A program made the position numbers and the translations under genes. 40,590 nt of DNA from Cryobacterium fucosi. GTDB taxonomy: Bacteria; Actinomycetota; Actinomycetes; Actinomycetales; Microbacteriaceae. The notes below the pieces were generated by a model, which ran no database searches, was not told the DNA's origin, and was given only the letters and a program-made list of their open reading frames with translations. Below, piece after piece: positions 33,064 through 40,444 of this stretch. Location: NCBI RefSeq assembly GCF_004403515.1, contig NZ_SOHH01000050.1:1-40590 (forward strand). The letters are read 5' to 3'. How positions within the stretch are numbered: the stretch's first letter is position 1; every line of letters starts with the position of its first letter.

Positions 33064-34233
33064 GTGCAGGGCAGCAACCATGACGATGTGCGCCGGCACA
33101 ACCTGTCGGCGATCCTTCGCATCGTCCACCGCAACGGGCCGACCTCCCGCGCGCAGCTGACCCGGCTGACCGGCCTGAACCGGTCCACGATCGCGGCCCT
33201 CGTCGGCGAGCTCGGCCAGCTCGGCCTCGCCGGCGAACGCGACCCGGATTCCACCAACCAGGTCGGCCGGCCCAGCCCGGTGGTGTTCTGCGCCGAGCAG
33301 GTCGTCGCGCTGGCCGTGAACCCCGAGATCGACGCCGTCACGATCGGGATCGTCGGCCTCGACGGCACAGTGCACCGGCGCATCCGCTACGCGACCGAAC
33401 GCTCGCCCAGCGCGAGCGAGGCCGTGAACATCGCCGGCGCGGTGATCGAGGGGATGCGCGGGGAGCCGGAGTCCCGGTTCCGGGTGGTCGGGATCGGCGT
33501 CGCCGTGCCCGGCCTCGTGCGCGCCCACGACGGCCTGGTGCGCTTCGCCCCGCACCTCGGCTGGACCGACGAACCGCTCAAGGAGATGCTCGAACAGCTC
33601 ACCGGGTTCCCAGTCTTCGCCGCCAACGACGCCAGCCTCGGCGCGCTCGCCGAACAGTATTTCGGGGCGGGCAAGGGCATCACCGACCTGATCTACCTCA
33701 ACGGCGGAGCGAGCGGCATCGGCGGCGGAATGATCGTCGGCGGCAACCCCGTCGGCGGCATCGCCGGGTACGCGGGCGAGTTCGGCCACACCCGGGTGAG
33801 CGGCGGCTCCCGCACCGACTCCGCCGGGATCACGGGCACCCTCGAGGCCGAGGTGACCCGGGAGGAACTGCTCGGGGTGCTCGGGCTCGAGAGCGCGGAT
33901 GCCGACGAACTGGAACAGGCCCTGCTCGCCTCCGACTCTCCCCAGGTCAGGGACGAGGTCAACCGTCAGCTGGACTTCCTCGCGGTGGCCCTGGCCGGCG
34001 CCATCAACATCCTCAACCCGCAGCTGGTCGTGCTCGGCGGGTTCTTGGCCGCGCTGTTCGCCGTCGACCCCGACCGGTTGCGCGCCGCCGTGGCGTCGAT
34101 GACGCTCGTGTCCTCGTTCGGCAGCGTGCGGGTCAGCGCGGCCGAGCTGGGCTCCAACCTGCTCATGATCGGCGCGGCCGAGCTCGCCTTCGAGGGGCTG
34201 CTCGACGACCCGAGCGGCGTGCCGACCTCCTGA
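33064..34233 (+). CDS. xylR: ROK-family transcriptional repressor, probable XylR
   Basis: A 389-residue protein with an N-terminal winged helix-turn-helix (S-R-A-Q-L-T-R-L-T-G-L-N-R-S-T-I-A-A-L-V, about 28-47) and a ROK sugar-binding domain (G-I-G-V-A-V-P-G 143-150; N-D-A-S 188-191; G-E-F-G-H 238-242). The zinc-binding CxCGxxGCxE motif is degenerate: the three Cys positions are Asp252, Ala254 and Thr259. GTG 33064 is preferred over TTG 33052 because GGAAG lies 5 bases before it. It is the last gene of the GH31/GH1 operon. Five copies of a TATGTTG-N7-CAACAAA dyad, reminiscent of Bacillus XylR operators, lie upstream of the xylose genes in this locus; the link to this protein is inference. Xylose is the likely inducer. 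Confidence 0.88.
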   Translation: MQGSNHDDVRRHNLSAILRIVHRNGPTSRAQLTRLTGLNRSTIAALVGELGQLGLAGERDPDSTNQVGRPSPVVFCAEQVVALAVNPEIDAVTIGIVGLDGTVHRRIRYATERSPSASEAVNIAGAVIEGMRGEPESRFRVVGIGVAVPGLVRAHDGLVRFAPHLGWTDEPLKEMLEQLTGFPVFAANDASLGALAEQYFGAGKGITDLIYLNGGASGIGGGMIVGGNPVGGIAGYAGEFGHTRVSGGSRTDSAGITGTLEAEVTREELLGVLGLESADADELEQALLASDSPQVRDEVNRQLDFLAVALAGAINILNPQLVVLGGFLAALFAVDPDRLRAAVASMTLVSSFGSVRVSAAELGSNLLMIGAAELAFEGLLDDPSGVPTS

Positions 34234-34240
34234 CCTGGTT

Positions 34241-34258
34241 AGGCCGCGTGTCCGGCCT
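34241..34258 (+). terminator. Weak hairpin after the ROK gene, possible terminator
   Basis: AGGCCG (34241-34246) and CGGCCT (34253-34258) flank a 6-nt loop, 7 bp after the stop codon of the operon's last gene. No U-tract follows, so it could only be a non-canonical terminator. The rest of the 251-bp gap to the next gene shows nothing that I recognise apart from GAGGAA before the next GTG. Confidence 0.25.
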
Positions 34259-34484
34259 GGCGGCACGGTGCGCGATCCGGCCGATTCGCGCAATCTTCGG
34301 CGCGGATCCCGGCCGGGGGAATAGGAACGGCCCGGGCCCGCTTGTTCCAGACAGCGGCTCCGTGTTCCGCTGCCGGTAGCGTCGCCCGTGACTCGGTGCG
34401 CGAACGCCGTCTCCAGCCCCTGTCAGCCCCGCCCGGCCGACGCCCCACCAGACACTCCCCATCGACACCGAGGAACTCCACCAC

Positions 34485-35762
34485 GTGACTACCGCCGTCA
34501 TTCCCGTGATCACCCAGGCCCAGCTCCGGTCGACCGCCCCGCACCCCGGGGATGCCCTCACCCGGCGCCAGCGCCTCGTCTACGTCCTCGTGCTCGGCGC
34601 GCTCACCGCGCTCGGCCCGTTCACGATCGACCTGTACCTGCCGGCCTTCCCGACCCTGCAGAACGAGCTCGGGGTCTCGGCCGCGGCCATCCAGCTCACC
34701 CTCACCGGCACGATGATCGGCTTCGGCTTCGGCCAGCTCATCGTCGGCCCGTGGAGCGACAAGGTCGGCCGCCGGCTGCCGCTGATGCTCGCGACCGGGT
34801 TCCACATCCTGGCCAGTGTCGGCGCCGCGCTCTCCCAGGACATCGTCTGGCTCGGCGTCTTCCGCCTGCTCCAGGGCTTCGGCGCCGCGGCCGGCGCCGT
34901 CGTCGCCCTCGCCATGGTGCGCGACCTGTTCGGCGGCAAGCCGCTGGTGCGGATGCTGTCCCGCCTCGCCTTGATCAGCGGCCTCGCGCCCGTGCTCGCC
35001 CCGGTCATCGGTTCCCAGCTGCTGCTCGTGATGAGCTGGCGCGGGATCTTCTGGGTGCTCGCCGCGTACGGCACCGTCGTCATCCTCGCCGTCGCGTTCT
35101 GGATCGTCGAGACCTTGCCCGCGGCCGAACGGCACACGGCCGGGCACAGCACGCTCGCCCAGCGCTACCGGGCCGTGCTCAGCGACCGGATCTTCGTCGG
35201 CGTCGCGATCATCGGCGCCATGACGTTCACCGGGCTGTTCTCCTACCTCTCGGCGTCGTCGTTCCTCTTCCAGGAGGTCTACGGCTTCAGCGCGCAGCAG
35301 TACGGCATCCTCTTCGCCGTCAACTCGCTCGGCATCGTCACCGGGGTGCAGCTGAGCTCCCGGCTGATGCACCGGTTCAACGTCGGCCCGCAGTGGATCG
35401 TGGCGGTGTCGACGGTGGTGCTGGTCATCACGTCGGCGGCCATCGTGCTGCTCGACCTGGCCGGCGCCGGGCTCTGGGGCACCCTGGTGCCGCTCTGGTT
35501 CTTCATCGCCGCCTGCGGGTTCACCCTGCCGAGCGTGCAGGTGATCGCCCTGAGCGCGCACGGGCACGAGGCGGGCACCGCCGCATCGCTGCTCGGCGCG
35601 GCGAACTTCGGCGTCGCCGGCCTGATCTCGCCGATCGTCGGCGTGCTCGGCGTGGGCAACTCCATCCCGATGGGCGCGGTGATGGGAACCACCGCCCTCG
35701 TCGCGATCGTCGTACTGTGGACGGTCGTGCGCCCGCGCTCCGTGCCCGCCCTGGAACGCTGA
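34485..35762 (+). CDS. MFS drug-resistance transporter, Bcr/CflA type
   Basis: A 425-residue proton-coupled exporter with twelve predicted membrane segments. P-F-T-I-D-L-Y-L-P-A-F-P in helix 1 and G-P-W-S-D-K-V-G-R-R in loop 2-3 are hallmarks of the Bcr/CflA subfamily; F-R-L-L-Q-G-F-G-A-A-A-G is the helix-4 segment with its conserved Arg, and L-A-P-V-L-A-P-V-I-G-S is the antiporter motif. GTG 34485 follows GAGGAA at 9-nt spacing. Natural substrate unknown; family members export bicyclomycin, chloramphenicol, sulfonamides or sugars. It lies outside the pentose operons and has no visible link to them. Confidence 0.92.
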   Translation: MTTAVIPVITQAQLRSTAPHPGDALTRRQRLVYVLVLGALTALGPFTIDLYLPAFPTLQNELGVSAAAIQLTLTGTMIGFGFGQLIVGPWSDKVGRRLPLMLATGFHILASVGAALSQDIVWLGVFRLLQGFGAAAGAVVALAMVRDLFGGKPLVRMLSRLALISGLAPVLAPVIGSQLLLVMSWRGIFWVLAAYGTVVILAVAFWIVETLPAAERHTAGHSTLAQRYRAVLSDRIFVGVAIIGAMTFTGLFSYLSASSFLFQEVYGFSAQQYGILFAVNSLGIVTGVQLSSRLMHRFNVGPQWIVAVSTVVLVITSAAIVLLDLAGAGLWGTLVPLWFFIAACGFTLPSVQVIALSAHGHEAGTAASLLGAANFGVAGLISPIVGVLGVGNSIPMGAVMGTTALVAIVVLWTVVRPRSVPALER

Positions 35763-35828
35763 GGCCGCCCGGCCCCGCCCGGCCCCGCCCGGCCGCCCGG
35801 AGTGCCGGCCGGCGCGAACGTTCGCGAT

Positions 35829-35889
35829 GGAGTTTTTCGCACAGTGCGGGGTGTCCCGCCCGCGAAGACGGCGTGTTGCGAAAATCTCC
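35829..35889. repeat. Intergenic inverted-repeat element, copy C (between MFS and PAP2 genes)
   Basis: GGAGTTTTTCGCACA (35829-35843) faces TGTTGCGAAAATCTCC (35874-35889) with one mismatch and one bulge. It is preceded by the 14-bp palindrome CGCGAACGTTCGCG (35813-35826) and by tandem GGCCCCGCCC units (about 35770-35790). An AT-rich arm next to GGAG/CTCC is a feature shared with the other elements. Confidence 0.6.
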
Positions 35890-35949
35890 GGTCCGGCGTG
35901 CAGACCTTGGGGGGCAAGCCGGCGGAGCCGATCTGCCCGCGACACGTTC

Positions 35950-35955
35950 TAGCAT
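35950..35955 (+). promoter_or_regulatory. Leaderless-type -10 element of the PAP2 gene
   Basis: TAGCAT ends 6 bp before ATG 35962. No ribosome-binding sequence lies in between, which supports a transcript starting at the ATG. Confidence 0.55.
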
Positions 35956-35961
35956 TGACGG

Positions 35962-36684
35962 ATGACCAGCGAGAGATCCCCGGAGACCGCCGCCGCCCCC
36001 GCCGCACGCCGCATCGCCCGGCGCTGGCCGCTCGTGAGCGCGCTGGCAGCGCTGGCGCTGGCATTCGGGCTCGGAGCCCTGATCGTCTACCGGGACAACG
36101 GTAAGCCGCTGCGGATCGACGCCGCGTGGATGGACGAGATCATCGAGCACCGCGCTCCCGTCTGGGAGTACCTGTCGCTCGCGATGAACTTCCTCGGCGC
36201 CGGGATCGCCGGCGTGATCGTCATCCCCGTGCTCATCCTCGCCGCGTTCCTCCTGCTCCGGCGACCATGGGCGGCCGGGTACTTCCTCGCGGCGACGATC
36301 GTGAGCAGCGCTCTCGTGCAGGTGCTGAAGAACCTGTTCGGGCGCGCCAGGCCGGAGGACATGCTGGTCACCAGCGACTTCGGTTCATTCCCGTCCGGTC
36401 ATGTTGCCAACGCCGCGACCATGGCCGTCTGCCTGGCCATCCTCTTCCCGCGGGTCTGGGCCTGGCTGGCCGGAGCGTTCTACACCGGGGTGATGATGGT
36501 CAGCCGCACCTACCTCGGCGCCCACTGGCTCACCGACACCATCGGCGGGCTGCTCCTCGGCGTGGGGGTGTCCGTGCTGCTCTGGGCGCCGGTCGCCGCG
36601 AAACTCGACGGCGAACGGCACCTCGCAGCGCGGCATCCGTCACCCCGTCGAATTCGACGGAGAATTGCCGGAAATGACGCCTGA
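35962..36684 (+). CDS. PAP2-family phosphatase, membrane bound
   Basis: A 240-residue integral membrane lipid phosphatase with five to six predicted helices. All three motifs of the phosphatidic acid phosphatase type 2 superfamily are present: K-N-L-F-G-R-A-R-P (123-131), P-S-G-H (144-147) and S-R-T-Y-L-G-A-H-W-L-T-D (181-192), with the catalytic His188. Members dephosphorylate phosphatidate, undecaprenyl pyrophosphate or similar lipids on the outer face. The last Arg-rich residues (P-R-R-I-R-R-R-I) are encoded by the left arm of an inverted-repeat element, so the native C-terminus may have been altered by it. Leaderless start at 35962. Confidence 0.9.
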   Translation: MTSERSPETAAAPAARRIARRWPLVSALAALALAFGLGALIVYRDNGKPLRIDAAWMDEIIEHRAPVWEYLSLAMNFLGAGIAGVIVIPVLILAAFLLLRRPWAAGYFLAATIVSSALVQVLKNLFGRARPEDMLVTSDFGSFPSGHVANAATMAVCLAILFPRVWAWLAGAFYTGVMMVSRTYLGAHWLTDTIGGLLLGVGVSVLLWAPVAAKLDGERHLAARHPSPRRIRRRIAGNDA

Positions 36685-36733
36685 AACGCCCCAAAACATC
36701 ACTTTTGCCCAGAATCTCCGTCGAATTCGACGG
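36645..36733. repeat. Inverted-repeat element, copy D (overlaps the PAP2 3' end)
   Basis: Perfect 19-bp arms, CCGTCGAATTCGACGGAGA (36645-36663) and complement (36715-36733), around 51 nt. Each arm itself contains the 16-bp palindrome CCGTCGAATTCGACGG. The left arm lies in the last codons of the PAP2 gene, the right arm 46 bp before the next start codon. Terminator, protein-binding pair or mobile non-coding element are all possible. Confidence 0.75.
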
Positions 36734-36766
36734 CCCGCGGGGCAGACAGGGGCGGATGCCGCAGGG

Positions 36767-36772
36767 TAGCGT
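36767..36772 (+). promoter_or_regulatory. Leaderless-type -10 element of the saccharopine-dehydrogenase-like gene
   Basis: TAGCGT ends 6 bp before ATG 36779, again without a ribosome-binding sequence in between. Confidence 0.5.
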
Positions 36773-36778
36773 CGTGCC

Positions 36779-38062
36779 ATGAGAATCCTCCTTGTCGGGG
36801 CGGGCGGCGTCGGGGACGCGTTCGCGAAGATCATCGCCCGACGCACGTTCTTCGAGCACGTCATCGTCTGCGACTACGACCTCGCCCGGGCGGAACGCAC
36901 CGTCGCCACCGTCGCGGCCAAGCATGGACCCGGCGTCGCGAGCCGGTTCACGGCGGCACAGATCGACGCGGGCGACCCGGACCGGGTCGCGGCCGTGGCG
37001 AGGGAACACCGGGCCACCCACGTGATGAACGCGGTGGAACCCAAGTTCGTGCCGACCATCTTCGCCGGGGCGCTCGCCGCCGGCTGCGACTACCTGGACA
37101 TGGCCGCGAGCCTGTCCGAGCCTCACCCCACCGAACCGTACACGGAGACGGGCGTCAAGCTCGGTGACGACCAGTTCGCCCAGGGCCCCGACTGGGAGAC
37201 CGCCGGTCGCCTCGCCCTCGTGGGCATGGGCGTCGAGCCGGGCCTGTCGGATGTCTTCGCCCGCTACGCGTCCGACCATCTGTTCCGCGAGATCGACGAG
37301 CTCGGCACCCGCGACGGCGCCAACCTGGTGGTGCGTGACGAGGCGGGCAACGAGATCTTTGCGCCCTCCTTCAGCATCTGGACCACGATCGAGGAGTGCC
37401 TGAACCCGCCGGTGATCTTCGAGAAGGACAGGGGCTGGTTCACCACCGAACCGTTCAGCGAGCCGGAGATGTTCGACTTCCCGGAGGGCATCGGCCCGGT
37501 CGAGTGCGTCAACGTTGAGCACGAGGAGGTGCTTCTGATGCCGCGCTGGCTCGACGCGAAGCGGGTCACGTTCAAGTACGGTCTCGGCGAGGAGTTCATC
37601 GGCGTGCTGAGGACCCTTCACCTGCTCGGCCTGGACAGCGTCGAACCGGTGCGCGTGCGGAGCGCGGCCGACCCGGTGATGGTCGCCCCGCGCGACGTCG
37701 TCGCCGCCTGCCTGCCCGACCCGGCCACGATCGGGCCGCGGATGACCGGCAAGACCTGCGCCGGGGTGTGGATCACCGGCACGGGGCCGGATGGCAGGCC
37801 GCGCGAGGTCTACCTCTATCACGTGAGCGACAACGAGTGGACGATGCGGGAGTACGACGCCCAGTGCGTGGTCTGGCAGACCGCGCTGAACCCGGTCATC
37901 GCGCTGGAACTTCTCGCCGCGGGCACCTGGGGCGGCATCGGCGTGCTCGGCCCGGAGGCCTTCGACGCCAAGCCGTTCCTCGACCTGATGGCCGCGCCGA
38001 TCGAGGAGGGCGGCTACGGCGAGGCGTGGGGGATGGAAGACCGGCTGGCGTCGCGCCCGTGA
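36779..38062 (+). CDS. Saccharopine-dehydrogenase-family oxidoreductase
   Basis: A 427-residue NAD(P)-dependent enzyme. The N-terminal Rossmann motif is V-G-A-G-G-V-G-D-A-F (6-15), and the C-terminal half resembles the catalytic domain of saccharopine and carboxynorspermidine dehydrogenases (D-Y-L-D-M-A near 104; G-M-G-V-E-P-G-L-S-D-V-F-A; the later H-V-S-D-N segment). Such enzymes reductively join, or oxidatively split, an amino acid or polyamine with an aldehyde or keto acid. The specific substrate cannot be assigned. Its TGA overlaps the GTG of the following FAD oxidoreductase gene, so the two are coupled and probably act on the same amine. Confidence 0.85.
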   Translation: MRILLVGAGGVGDAFAKIIARRTFFEHVIVCDYDLARAERTVATVAAKHGPGVASRFTAAQIDAGDPDRVAAVAREHRATHVMNAVEPKFVPTIFAGALAAGCDYLDMAASLSEPHPTEPYTETGVKLGDDQFAQGPDWETAGRLALVGMGVEPGLSDVFARYASDHLFREIDELGTRDGANLVVRDEAGNEIFAPSFSIWTTIEECLNPPVIFEKDRGWFTTEPFSEPEMFDFPEGIGPVECVNVEHEEVLLMPRWLDAKRVTFKYGLGEEFIGVLRTLHLLGLDSVEPVRVRSAADPVMVAPRDVVAACLPDPATIGPRMTGKTCAGVWITGTGPDGRPREVYLYHVSDNEWTMREYDAQCVVWQTALNPVIALELLAAGTWGGIGVLGPEAFDAKPFLDLMAAPIEEGGYGEAWGMEDRLASRP

Positions 38063-39432
38063 TCAACGGTGAAGTCTCCTTCTGGTGGAACCAGATCGGC
38101 CGGCCGGCCCCGCGCCCGCCGCTGCCCGGGCCGATCACGGCCGACGTGTGCATCGTCGGCGCCGGGTACACCGGGCTGTGGACCGCCTACTACCTGAAGA
38201 AGGCCGCCCCGGCGCTCCGCGTCGTCATCCTCGAGCAGCGCTTCGCCGGCTACGGCGCGTCCGGGCGGAACGGCGGCTGGCTGACCAACTCGATCACCGG
38301 CGGGCGCGAGCAGTACGTCGCCAGCCATGGGCGAGAGGCCGCCGCCCGGTTCCAGACGAGCATGAACGAGACCGTCGACGAGGTGATCCGGGTCGCCGCG
38401 GCCGAGGGCATCGACGCCGACATCGTCAAGGGCGGCGAGTTCACCGTGGCCTACGACCAGCCGCAGCAGCGGCGGCTCGAGGCATCCGCCCGGGCCGAGC
38501 AGCGGTGGGACATGACGGATGTCGAACTCCTCTCCCCGGCGGCGGCGCGCACCCGCATCGACGTGGCCGGCGCCACCGGGGCGATGTGGCACCCGCACTG
38601 CGCGCGCATCCACCCGGCCAGGCTCACGGCCGGGCTCGCCCGGGTGGTCCTGGCGCTCGGCGTGGAGATCTACGAGAACACCCGCGTCAGCGAGATCACG
38701 CCGCACCGGGCGATGACCGAGCATGGCGCGGTGGAGGCGGAGTTCGTCGTGCGCGCCACGGAGGGCTTCACGGCCGGGCTGAAGGGCCTGCACCGGGCCT
38801 GGCTGCCGATGAACTCGTCGCTGATCGCGACCGCGCCGCTCGGCGAAGCCGTGTGGGAGAGCATCGGCTGGAACGGCCGCGAGACCCTCGGCGACATGGC
38901 GCACGCGTACATGTACGCGCAGCGCACGGCAGACGACCGGATCGCGATCGGCGGCCGGGGCGTGCCCTACCGCTTCGGCTCGCAGACCGACTCCGACGGG
39001 CACACCCCGGCGAGCACGGTCGCGGCGCTGCGCGGAATCCTGGCCCGGTTCTTCCCGGCGACGGCCGGCGTCGCGATCGACCATGCCTGGTCAGGCGTGC
39101 TGGGCGTTCCGCGTGACTGGGCGGCGACCGTCGGGCTCGACCCGGTCACCGGGCTGGCCTGGGCCGGCGGCTACGTGGGCACCGGGGTGGCCACGACGAA
39201 CCTGGCCGGGCGCACCCTGACCGACCTGATCCTCGAGCGTGACACCGGTCTGACCGGGCTGCCCTGGGTGAACCACCGGGTGCGCAACTGGGAGCCGGAG
39301 CCGCTTCGCTGGCTCGCCGTACACGCCCTCTACCGGGCCTACTCGTTCGCCGACCGCGCCGAGCTGACCCGGCGGCAGACCACCTCGCCGATCGCGAGCA
39401 TCGCCGACGTGGTCTCGGGCCGCGGCCACTAG
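38059..39432 (+). CDS. FAD-dependent amine/amino-acid oxidoreductase (DAO family)
   Basis: A 457-residue flavoprotein. The dinucleotide-binding motif V-C-I-V-G-A-G-Y-T-G-L-W (30-41) is followed about 20 residues later by the ribose-binding acidic residue in V-I-L-E-Q. G-A-S-G-R-N-G-G-W is typical of gamma-glutamylputrescine oxidase (PuuB) and related DadA-like enzymes, and the C-terminal G-Y-V-G-T-G-V-A-T-T-N-L-A-G-R-T is the second FAD contact. GTG 38059 overlaps the upstream stop as GTGA. PuuB-like homology and the saccharopine-type partner suggest polyamine or amino-acid turnover; the substrate is not determined. Confidence 0.88.
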   Translation: MINGEVSFWWNQIGRPAPRPPLPGPITADVCIVGAGYTGLWTAYYLKKAAPALRVVILEQRFAGYGASGRNGGWLTNSITGGREQYVASHGREAAARFQTSMNETVDEVIRVAAAEGIDADIVKGGEFTVAYDQPQQRRLEASARAEQRWDMTDVELLSPAAARTRIDVAGATGAMWHPHCARIHPARLTAGLARVVLALGVEIYENTRVSEITPHRAMTEHGAVEAEFVVRATEGFTAGLKGLHRAWLPMNSSLIATAPLGEAVWESIGWNGRETLGDMAHAYMYAQRTADDRIAIGGRGVPYRFGSQTDSDGHTPASTVAALRGILARFFPATAGVAIDHAWSGVLGVPRDWAATVGLDPVTGLAWAGGYVGTGVATTNLAGRTLTDLILERDTGLTGLPWVNHRVRNWEPEPLRWLAVHALYRAYSFADRAELTRRQTTSPIASIADVVSGRGH

Positions 39433-39460
39433 CCCGGCCTTGGGCATCCGCTCGGCCCGT

Positions 39461-39540
39461 GCATAACTCCTGCAGATTGTGCCAAAAAGCCCCCTACAGG
39501 CCGGTTCGGCGGGAATTCGCCCGTATTGCAGGAGTTATGC
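39461..39540. repeat. Intergenic inverted-repeat element, copy E
   Basis: Perfect 14-bp arms, GCATAACTCCTGCA (39461-39474) and TGCAGGAGTTATGC (39527-39540), around 52 nt. The left arm with its two preceding bases is identical to the sequence at copy A 30 kb away, so the two copies are related. It fills most of the 137-bp gap between the FAD oxidoreductase and acetyltransferase genes. Confidence 0.75.
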
Positions 39541-39557
39541 CCGGGGGGCGAATGTGG

Positions 39558-39563
39558 TCTACT
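39558..39563 (+). promoter_or_regulatory. Possible leaderless -10 element of the GNAT gene
   Basis: TCTACT ends 6 bp before ATG 39570. The hexamer is weaker than the TAGnnT elements of the neighbouring genes, but spacing and the absence of a ribosome site are the same. Confidence 0.35.
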
Positions 39564-39569
39564 CGTTGC

Positions 39570-40376
39570 ATGAGCGTTGAGCCCGAGATTGTCGCTGAGG
39601 CCTACCGGCTGGCGGATGCCGCCGCCGAGGCCGCAGGGGTGTCCGTGCGGATGGCGGAACCCGGCGACATGACCCCTGTGATCGGGCTGTTCGAGCGCAC
39701 CTGGGGCGTCGGTCGCAGCCCCGACCGCTCGATGCTGCTCGCCCTCGACTACGCCGGGAACACCGTGCTGGTCGCCAGCGAAGGTGCCAAACCGGTCGGT
39801 GCGACGCTGGGCTTCCTGGGCTGGTCCGACGGCATCCACCTGCACTCTCACATGGCGGCCGTGGTGCCGTGGCGGCGCAGCGGCGGCGTCGGCTACGCCC
39901 TCAAACTGCTCCAGCGGGCGGTCTGCCTCGAACACGGCATCGTCGAGATGCGCTGGACCTTCGACCCCCTGATCCGCCGCAACGCGCACTTCAACCTGGT
40001 CAAGCTGGGCGCGGAGGTGGTGCGTTTCCTGCCGGACTTCTACGGGCGCCTCGACGACGTCATCACCGGCAGCGACCGGAGCGACCGCTTCGAGGTGCGC
40101 TGGCTGCTCGAGTCGGCCCGGGTGCGGGGAGCCCTCGCCGGCACGCCGAGGCCGGGTTGGGAGGCTCGCCTGCGGCTCCCGCTCGACGTCGACTACGAAC
40201 GGCTCCGGGCCGACGACCCGGCCGCGGCCGCCCGGCTTCGCGATCGGTCCCGCGCGCTCTTCACGGATGCCCTGGCCCAGGGTCTCCGCCCCGAACTGGA
40301 CGCCGCCAACGACTACGTCTTCGTGCGGCCGGAGACGGATGCGACGGCGCCGCCCGCCGCGCCGGAGGGAACCTGA
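39570..40376 (+). CDS. GNAT-like predicted acetyltransferase (COG3375 type)
   Basis: A 268-residue soluble protein. The central part fits a GNAT fold: V-L-V-A-S-E-G-A-K-P-V-G-A-T-L-G-F, then H-L-H-S-H-M-A-A-V-V-P-W-R-R-S-G-G-V-G-Y-A-L-K (acetyl-CoA loop, about 106-121), and M-R-W-T-F-D-P-L-I-R-R-N-A-H-F-N-L-V-K-L-G, followed by D-F-Y-G and the S-D-R-F-E-V-R-W segment. This pattern recalls the COG3375 group of uncharacterised acetyltransferases, sometimes linked to menaquinone genes. The substrate is unknown. The start at 39570 is preferred over the in-frame ATG at 39459, which lies inside the inverted repeat. Confidence 0.75.
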   Translation: MSVEPEIVAEAYRLADAAAEAAGVSVRMAEPGDMTPVIGLFERTWGVGRSPDRSMLLALDYAGNTVLVASEGAKPVGATLGFLGWSDGIHLHSHMAAVVPWRRSGGVGYALKLLQRAVCLEHGIVEMRWTFDPLIRRNAHFNLVKLGAEVVRFLPDFYGRLDDVITGSDRSDRFEVRWLLESARVRGALAGTPRPGWEARLRLPLDVDYERLRADDPAAAARLRDRSRALFTDALAQGLRPELDAANDYVFVRPETDATAPPAAPEGT

Positions 40377-40431
40377 CCGCTCCTGCACGGTTCGGCCCGA
40401 AATGACCTGACCGCGCCGCTCGTCTCGGGGC

Positions 40432-40437
40432 TAGGAT
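40432..40437 (+). promoter_or_regulatory. Leaderless-type -10 element of the last gene
   Basis: TAGGAT ends 7 bp before ATG 40445. It is identical to the element at 23355. Confidence 0.5.
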
Positions 40438-40444
40438 TCAGGCC

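Noticed and set aside
35813..35826. Palindrome CGCGAACGTTCGCG as a stand-alone operator
   Set aside because: Only one copy was seen and it adjoins inverted-repeat element C, so it is more simply part of that element.
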